NCBI RefSeq assembly: GCF_004114955.1
Contig: NZ_CP030053.1
Span: 4,650,001-4,714,000, forward strand
Reading direction: 5' to 3'
Length of the DNA stretch: 64,000 nt
Origin: Bradyrhizobium guangzhouense
GTDB lineage: Bacteria; Pseudomonadota; Alphaproteobacteria; Rhizobiales; Xanthobacteraceae
In this document: one piece after another, positions 59,481 through 64,000 of the stretch
How positions within the stretch are numbered: position 1 is the stretch's first letter
How the letters are laid out: each line of letters starts with the position of its first letter
Notes under the pieces: model-generated
Seen by the model: only the letters and a program-made list of their open reading frames with translations
Told to the model about the DNA's origin: nothing
Databases searched by the model: none
Position numbers and translations under genes: made by a program

Positions 59481-60640
59481 CAGTGCCCTCCCATCAGAAT
59501 GGAGGGATCGCGCACGATGTCGTCGCGGTCGAGCCCGCGCAAGATCGGCTCGTCGCGGGTCGAGCCGCCGCGCACGAGATCGAATCCCGCAGGCGTTGCG
59601 ACCAGCGTGATCGCGGCCTCGCCGGAATGGGCGCAGCCCTTGGCGCAGCCGGAGACGTGGAGCCGTGCCGCCCCGCCGATGTTCGGCGCCAGCGCCGCGG
59701 CAAGTCCGCGCGTGTCGGCATGGGCCTCGCGACAACGCGGCGCGCCGCTGCAGGCGATGACGCGCAGCGCCGGATCATAGGCCTCGGTGATCAGGCCGGA
59801 AGCGGATGGCATCGTCCGCTTGCCTTCGCTCAGGACCATGCGCCACGGCGTCATCCGCAGCGGATAGCCGCAAGCCGAGAGCTGATTGAGCGTCGTGTGC
59901 GGCATTTGTCCGAAGGCGATGCCGATCATGGCGCCTTGCGGATAAAGACCAGGACGCGCTGCGGCCATGATCGGCGCAGGCTCCGCCTCGCCGCGCAGCG
60001 CCTCAGGCAATGTCGCGCCGGCCGCAAGATGCGTTGCCATGCGCCCTCGCCCGCCCCTAACGCCCGACGCGACGAACCAGCGCGCGAAAGCAAGCGCAGT
60101 GTTCACCGCTTCACCGCGCGCGACGCTGCGGCCGAAGCCGGCGCCATCCGCGCGCACGAGGAGACCGCCAGCGGCATCGCGCTCGATCCGCACGTCGGCG
60201 GAAGCGCCAGCGAGCACGCGCGAGGTGCCGTCATCGATGGCAAAGCCGAATTTCGTCGGTAGCTCGAGCGCCGAGTCCGCCAGCGCCTCTTCGAGTTCGG
60301 CGGCGAACGCCTGGGTCTCGTCGCCGTCGCGCCAGAACGGCGTGACCAGGATGTTGCGGCGGGACTCGGTGTCAGCGTCCGGATCGAGCAGCGTCAGTTC
60401 CGCGAGCCCGTCGATCAGCGGCCGGTGGCTGGCCTCGCTGACGCCTCTGATCTGCAGATTGGCGCGGCTGGTCACGTCGATCAGACCATTGCCGTGGCGT
60501 TCGGCGAGACGCGCAAGCCCCGCGATCTGTTCCGCATCGAACCGACCGCCGAACGGGCGCACGCGGACCACGAGCCCGTCGCCCGATTGCATCGGCCGGA
60601 GCGCGCCCGGACACCAGCCCCTCACTGAAGCCGCGCTCAT
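59480..60640 (-). CDS. cobG: Precorrin-3B synthase CobG
   Basis: 386 residues of the nitrite/sulfite-reductase-like ferredoxin half-domain family. The [4Fe-4S] ligands are visible as C297 and C303 (CSGAPRC) and C332 and C336 (GCAKGC). CobG is the oxygenase that starts ring contraction and defines the aerobic route together with CobF. It overlaps cobN by four bases and cobH by one. Confidence 0.94.
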   Translation of the reverse strand: MSAASVRGWCPGALRPMQSGDGLVVRVRPFGGRFDAEQIAGLARLAERHGNGLIDVTSRANLQIRGVSEASHRPLIDGLAELTLLDPDADTESRRNILVTPFWRDGDETQAFAAELEEALADSALELPTKFGFAIDDGTSRVLAGASADVRIERDAAGGLLVRADGAGFGRSVARGEAVNTALAFARWFVASGVRGGRGRMATHLAAGATLPEALRGEAEPAPIMAAARPGLYPQGAMIGIAFGQMPHTTLNQLSACGYPLRMTPWRMVLSEGKRTMPSASGLITEAYDPALRVIACSGAPRCREAHADTRGLAAALAPNIGGAARLHVSGCAKGCAHSGEAAITLVATPAGFDLVRGGSTRDEPILRGLDRDDIVRDPSILMGGH

Positions 60641-63600
60641 GACGCCTCCTTCAGCGCAGCCGCAATCGAGTTGCGGCGCGTCCGCCAGAGCGAGGCCTCG
60701 TGCAGGCGGGTGAAGCAGGTTTCCATTGCGGCAAGCGCCGCCGGATTCTCGCGCGCGATGAAGGCGCGGATTTCAGCATCACCCAGCGTCGCATCATAAT
60801 AGAGATCGAACAGATGCGGCGGCACGGCGCCGGCAAGGTGCGCAAAGGCGGCCATGTGTTCGAGCGTCGCTGATATCTCGGCCGCTCCGCGAAAGCCGTG
60901 GCGCATCATGCCGGCGATCCAGGCCGGATTGGCAGCGCGGGCCCGGACGACGCGCGAAATCTCTTCCGTCAGCGTGCGCGCATGCGGCTCGTCCGGCCGC
61001 GTCGTGTCGAGATGATAGAGCGATGGCGCGGCAGCACCAAGATGGGCGGCTGCCGCGGCGATGCCGGCTTCATGCGCGGCATAATCGGCGGCGAGCAAAA
61101 GATCCGCCTCAGGCAGATCCTGAGCGTGGACGAACGCATCGGCAGACGCGAGCCGCTGCTCGATGCCGGCGCGATCGTGCTTGATCTCGCCGTCGGCGGA
61201 GAACGCCCAGGACGATGCCGACAACCAGGCTTCGCCGGCCGCATCGCGCGTTTCCGACGTGAACGCATCGGGAATGGCCGAAAGGCCGACGCCGTATTGC
61301 CCGGGACGCGGCGCGAACACGCGGGAGGCGCGGTAGCGATAGGGATTTTCGTCGCCCTCGTCTTCGCGTGAGGCGAGCGCCTCGGAGGCGGCCTCGAACA
61401 GATGCGCAAGCCCGGAGAATACATCGCGGAACAGGCCCGACACTCGCAGCGTGACGTCGATGCGCGGACGGCCGAGCTCGGCCGGCGCGACGATGTCGTA
61501 ACCGGTGACGCGGCCAGAGGCATGATCCCAGCGCGGCGCGAGGCCGGCCAGATGCAGCGCCATCGCGAATTCCTCGCCCGCGGTGCGCATGGTCGCCGAG
61601 CCCCAGAGATCGAAGACGAGACCTTTCGGCCAATCGCCGTGATCCTGCAAATGACGGCGCAGCAGCTCTTCTGCAAGCTTGATGCCTTGCGCATGCGCCG
61701 ATGGTGTCGGCACGGCGCGGGGATCGACGGCGAAGAGATTGCGTCCTGTCGGCAGCACGTCCTGCCGTCCGCGATAGGGGGAGCCCGACGGGCCGGGCGC
61801 GACGCGACGTCCTGCAAGCGCGGAACGCAATGCATCCCGCTCGGCATCGCCACAGGCACCGCGACCGAACACATGCAGGCCGTCGCCGAACTGGCTTTCC
61901 TTGAGGTCGCAGACGAAGCGGTCGATGCGCGGGATCGCTTCGGCCGCTGCAGCGGTCGCATCGAGACCGAGATCGTCTTCGAGACCGGCCGCGCGCGCCT
62001 CGTTGCGGATCGCCGCGATCAGGCGCTGGCGGCGGGCAGGATCGAGACCATCGGCGGTCGAATATTCGTCGAGCAGACGTTCGAGCCGGCGCAGGCCCTC
62101 CGGCACCGCGGATTGTTCGAGCCGGGCCGGCAGATGGCCAATGGTGACGGCGCCGATCCGCCGCTTGGCCTGCGCGGCCTCGCCGGGATCGTTGACGATG
62201 AAGGGATAGATCACGGGGAGATCGCCGATCAGCGCCTCCGGCCAGCAGGACGAGGACAGCGCCACGGATTTTCCCGGCAGCCATTCCAACGTGCCATGCG
62301 CGCCCATGTGCACGATGGCATCGATCCCCTGCCCGCGGAGCCAGAGATAGAACGCGACATAGGCATGGCGCGGCGTGCGGGCAAGATCGTGATAGTCTGC
62401 ATCGCGTGTCACCGCATCGCCCCGCTCGGGCTGGACCGCGATGATCGATCGGCCGCTCGCGATGGCCGCGAAGTGGAACGCGCCGTCGCGGCAGCTCGGA
62501 TCGCTCTCCGGTGCGTCCCAGGCTTGCACGAGATCATCCTGCAAACTTTGCGGAAGCTGCAGGAGCGCCGCGCGGTAGTCGGCGACACTCCAGGTCAATT
62601 TCCGTTTTAGCAACGTCTCGCCGAGTGCATGCATCGGCGTAACGTCAAAGCCGGCCTCCCGGAGATCGGCCACCAGCGCTTCGACCGACGCCAGCGCATC
62701 GAGACCGACCGCATGCGCGATCTGATGCGGACGGCCGGGATAATTTGAGAGCACGACGGCCAGCCGCTTTTCGGCCGCCGGCTTCCCGGCAAGCTTTCGC
62801 CAAGCTGCGACGCGAGCGACGACCGCTTTCACACGCTCCTGATCCGGCCTGTGGGCCAGATGGGAGAATTGCAGATCGGGATCGCGCTCCGCAGCCGACT
62901 TAAAACTTACCACGCCCGCAAACAGGCGGCCATCGACCTCGGGCAGCACCACATGCATGGCGAGATCGCCGGGCGACAGGCCGCGCAGCGACTCCGCCCA
63001 GTCCTCCCGTTGCGCCGATGACAGAGCGACCTGGAACACGGGACACGGCGCAGCATCGAACGGCGTGGTGCCGTCATCGCCCATCGCCGAGAACGCCGTG
63101 GCATTGACGATCGCGGCCGGTGGATTTTGCACGAGATGCGCGCGCAGCCAATCCACGACGCCCGCCGCCTTCAGCGAGGTGACGAAGGCCCCATACGCGT
63201 CAAAACCATTCTCGCGCAGCGCTGCGATCAACGCATCGACCGGCCCCGTGTCGGCGGCCGTGAGATAGGAGCGATAGAACGTCACGAGCGCGCGCGGCCT
63301 GCCCTCGCTCGGCGCCGGCTCTGCGACCACACCATGCGCGGGATCGTAAAAGCCCCTCTCAGGAACGTTCATCTCGCCGACAACAGGCCCGGCATAGAGT
63401 CCCGAGGCCAGCGCGAGCTGCGCGATCGCGGCTTGCGCCGCGACGGGGCCGCCGGTGTCGCACAGCACCTTCAGCCGGCGCAGCGTCGAGACCGGCAGGG
63501 TTGAGTACCCATCGAGCCTGATGTCGTCGCGGCCATCGGCCGGCAACACGGCAAGAGCGATGTTGCGGTCTTTCGCGAGCTGCTGGAGCGCCGCCAATCC

Positions 63601-63885
63601 ATACGACCAATAGGATACACCGCCGATCAGACGCACCAGGATGCCGCGCGCCTGTGACAGCGTGCGCTCGATATAGGTGTCGACCGAGAGGGGATGGCGC
63701 AGTTCCGCGAGATTGGCAAGCCGCAGCGACGGCAGGCTGCCCCGGCCGCGCCGCCAGCCCGCCGCAAACGCAGCCAGGTCGGAATCCGAGAACGAGAGCA
63801 CCACGAGATCGGCCGGGTCCTGGCCGATGTCCCTTGGCGTCGCGGTCTCTTCCAGACCGCGGCTCTCGCGGAAGACGACGTGCAT
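60637..63885 (-). CDS. cobN: Cobaltochelatase large subunit CobN
   Basis: 1082 residues. The CobN/BchH chelatase core signature HMGAHGTLEWLPGKSVALS and the motif PVIYPFIVNDPGEAAQAKRR are present, with RDVFSGLAHLFEAA nearer the C-terminus. It inserts Co2+ into hydrogenobyrinic acid a,c-diamide, using the AAA+ partners CobS and CobT-chelatase, which are not in this window. Length is shorter than the 1275-residue Pseudomonas denitrificans protein. It overlaps the cobW end by one base and cobG by four. Confidence 0.95.
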   Translation of the reverse strand: MHVVFRESRGLEETATPRDIGQDPADLVVLSFSDSDLAAFAAGWRRGRGSLPSLRLANLAELRHPLSVDTYIERTLSQARGILVRLIGGVSYWSYGLAALQQLAKDRNIALAVLPADGRDDIRLDGYSTLPVSTLRRLKVLCDTGGPVAAQAAIAQLALASGLYAGPVVGEMNVPERGFYDPAHGVVAEPAPSEGRPRALVTFYRSYLTAADTGPVDALIAALRENGFDAYGAFVTSLKAAGVVDWLRAHLVQNPPAAIVNATAFSAMGDDGTTPFDAAPCPVFQVALSSAQREDWAESLRGLSPGDLAMHVVLPEVDGRLFAGVVSFKSAAERDPDLQFSHLAHRPDQERVKAVVARVAAWRKLAGKPAAEKRLAVVLSNYPGRPHQIAHAVGLDALASVEALVADLREAGFDVTPMHALGETLLKRKLTWSVADYRAALLQLPQSLQDDLVQAWDAPESDPSCRDGAFHFAAIASGRSIIAVQPERGDAVTRDADYHDLARTPRHAYVAFYLWLRGQGIDAIVHMGAHGTLEWLPGKSVALSSSCWPEALIGDLPVIYPFIVNDPGEAAQAKRRIGAVTIGHLPARLEQSAVPEGLRRLERLLDEYSTADGLDPARRQRLIAAIRNEARAAGLEDDLGLDATAAAAEAIPRIDRFVCDLKESQFGDGLHVFGRGACGDAERDALRSALAGRRVAPGPSGSPYRGRQDVLPTGRNLFAVDPRAVPTPSAHAQGIKLAEELLRRHLQDHGDWPKGLVFDLWGSATMRTAGEEFAMALHLAGLAPRWDHASGRVTGYDIVAPAELGRPRIDVTLRVSGLFRDVFSGLAHLFEAASEALASREDEGDENPYRYRASRVFAPRPGQYGVGLSAIPDAFTSETRDAAGEAWLSASSWAFSADGEIKHDRAGIEQRLASADAFVHAQDLPEADLLLAADYAAHEAGIAAAAAHLGAAAPSLYHLDTTRPDEPHARTLTEEISRVVRARAANPAWIAGMMRHGFRGAAEISATLEHMAAFAHLAGAVPPHLFDLYYDATLGDAEIRAFIARENPAALAAMETCFTRLHEASLWRTRRNSIAAALKEAS

Positions 63886-64000
63886 CAGACTCCCAATCCC
63901 GCCCTGATCGCGGACTCGTCGATATCGCCGTGCTCGCCGATGACGACGAGCTTCGATTGCCTGAGCCCCGCGCCCCAGGGCTTGTCGAACTGGTGGCGCA
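63885..64000 (-). CDS. cobW: CobW-family GTPase, C-terminal end only
   Basis: The 37 readable residues before the stop at 63885-63887 run ...HQFDKPWGAGLRQSKLVVIGEHGD...AIRAGLGV, the typical C-terminus of CobW/COG0523 proteins. The GTPase domain lies beyond the window. CobW is thought to supply or chaperone cobalt for the chelatase. Its stop overlaps the cobN start by one base, so it heads this transcription unit or continues it from upstream. Confidence 0.88.
   Translation of the reverse strand, partial: RHQFDKPWGAGLRQSKLVVIGEHGDIDESAIRAGLGV

Overview
The window looks like chromosome of an alphaproteobacterium of the Bradyrhizobium / Rhodopseudomonas group. The signs are high GC, dense ATGA-coupled operons, the oxygen-dependent cobalamin pathway in alphaproteobacterial form (CobG, CobF, CobN), many solute-binding-protein transporters, and a non-coding repeat near 43.8-44.4 kb of a kind I recall from Bradyrhizobium genomes. 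That assignment is inference; no rRNA or tRNA gene is present to confirm it.

Region 1 (1-10.3 kb, plus strand) is a catabolic operon. It holds an SRPBCC protein, a three-subunit molybdenum hydroxylase of the xanthine dehydrogenase family whose large subunit is split into two genes, CoxD/CoxE-like maturation factors, an amidohydrolase, a metallo-beta-lactamase-fold lactonase, an SMP-30/isochorismatase fusion and an azoreductase-like flavoprotein. The substrate is unknown; oxidation followed by ring or lactone hydrolysis is the likely logic.

Region 2 (10.3-20.9 kb, minus strand) is one long operon. It encodes a sugar/polyol ABC importer with two different ATPases, then a PEP-dependent dihydroxyacetone-type kinase (DhaL, DhaM, free HPr, free enzyme I, DhaK), a small HTH protein and an RbsD/FucU mutarotase. 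A 26-bp inverted repeat upstream is a candidate operator. An orphan Bug-type solute-binding protein follows at 21.1-22.1 kb.

Region 3 (22.4-35.2 kb) is a stress/regulatory island. Two paralogous 945-residue regulators (OmpR-type winged helix, NTPase, helical repeats) bracket genes for MsrA, OsmC, an epoxide hydrolase, a glyoxalase-fold protein, a DUF1330 protein and a soluble HWE-type histidine kinase; an unknown protein and an AraC regulator follow. Five promoters here carry direct repeats of CTAAC-like boxes spaced exactly 10 bp apart, in the same orientation relative to the downstream gene. They are a candidate regulon operator for the twin regulators and are the most interesting signal in the window.

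Region 4 (35.2-43.3 kb, minus strand) is a seven-gene operon: N-carbamoyl-D-amino-acid hydrolase, D-hydantoinase/dihydropyrimidinase, and a complete dipeptide-type ABC importer. A 1.3-kb gene-free stretch with structured repeats follows, then an MFS transporter.

Region 5 (45.7-64 kb) is devoted to vitamin B12. A TonB-dependent receptor and a PepSY membrane protein sit behind a cobalamin riboswitch (minus strand). Next come a histidine phosphatase and the cobalamin genes cobT, F, A, B, M, E, L, (K inverted), J, I, H, G, N and the end of cobW. Nearly all neighbours overlap by a few bases. cobK is embedded in the opposite orientation, and its start codon overlaps that of cobL.
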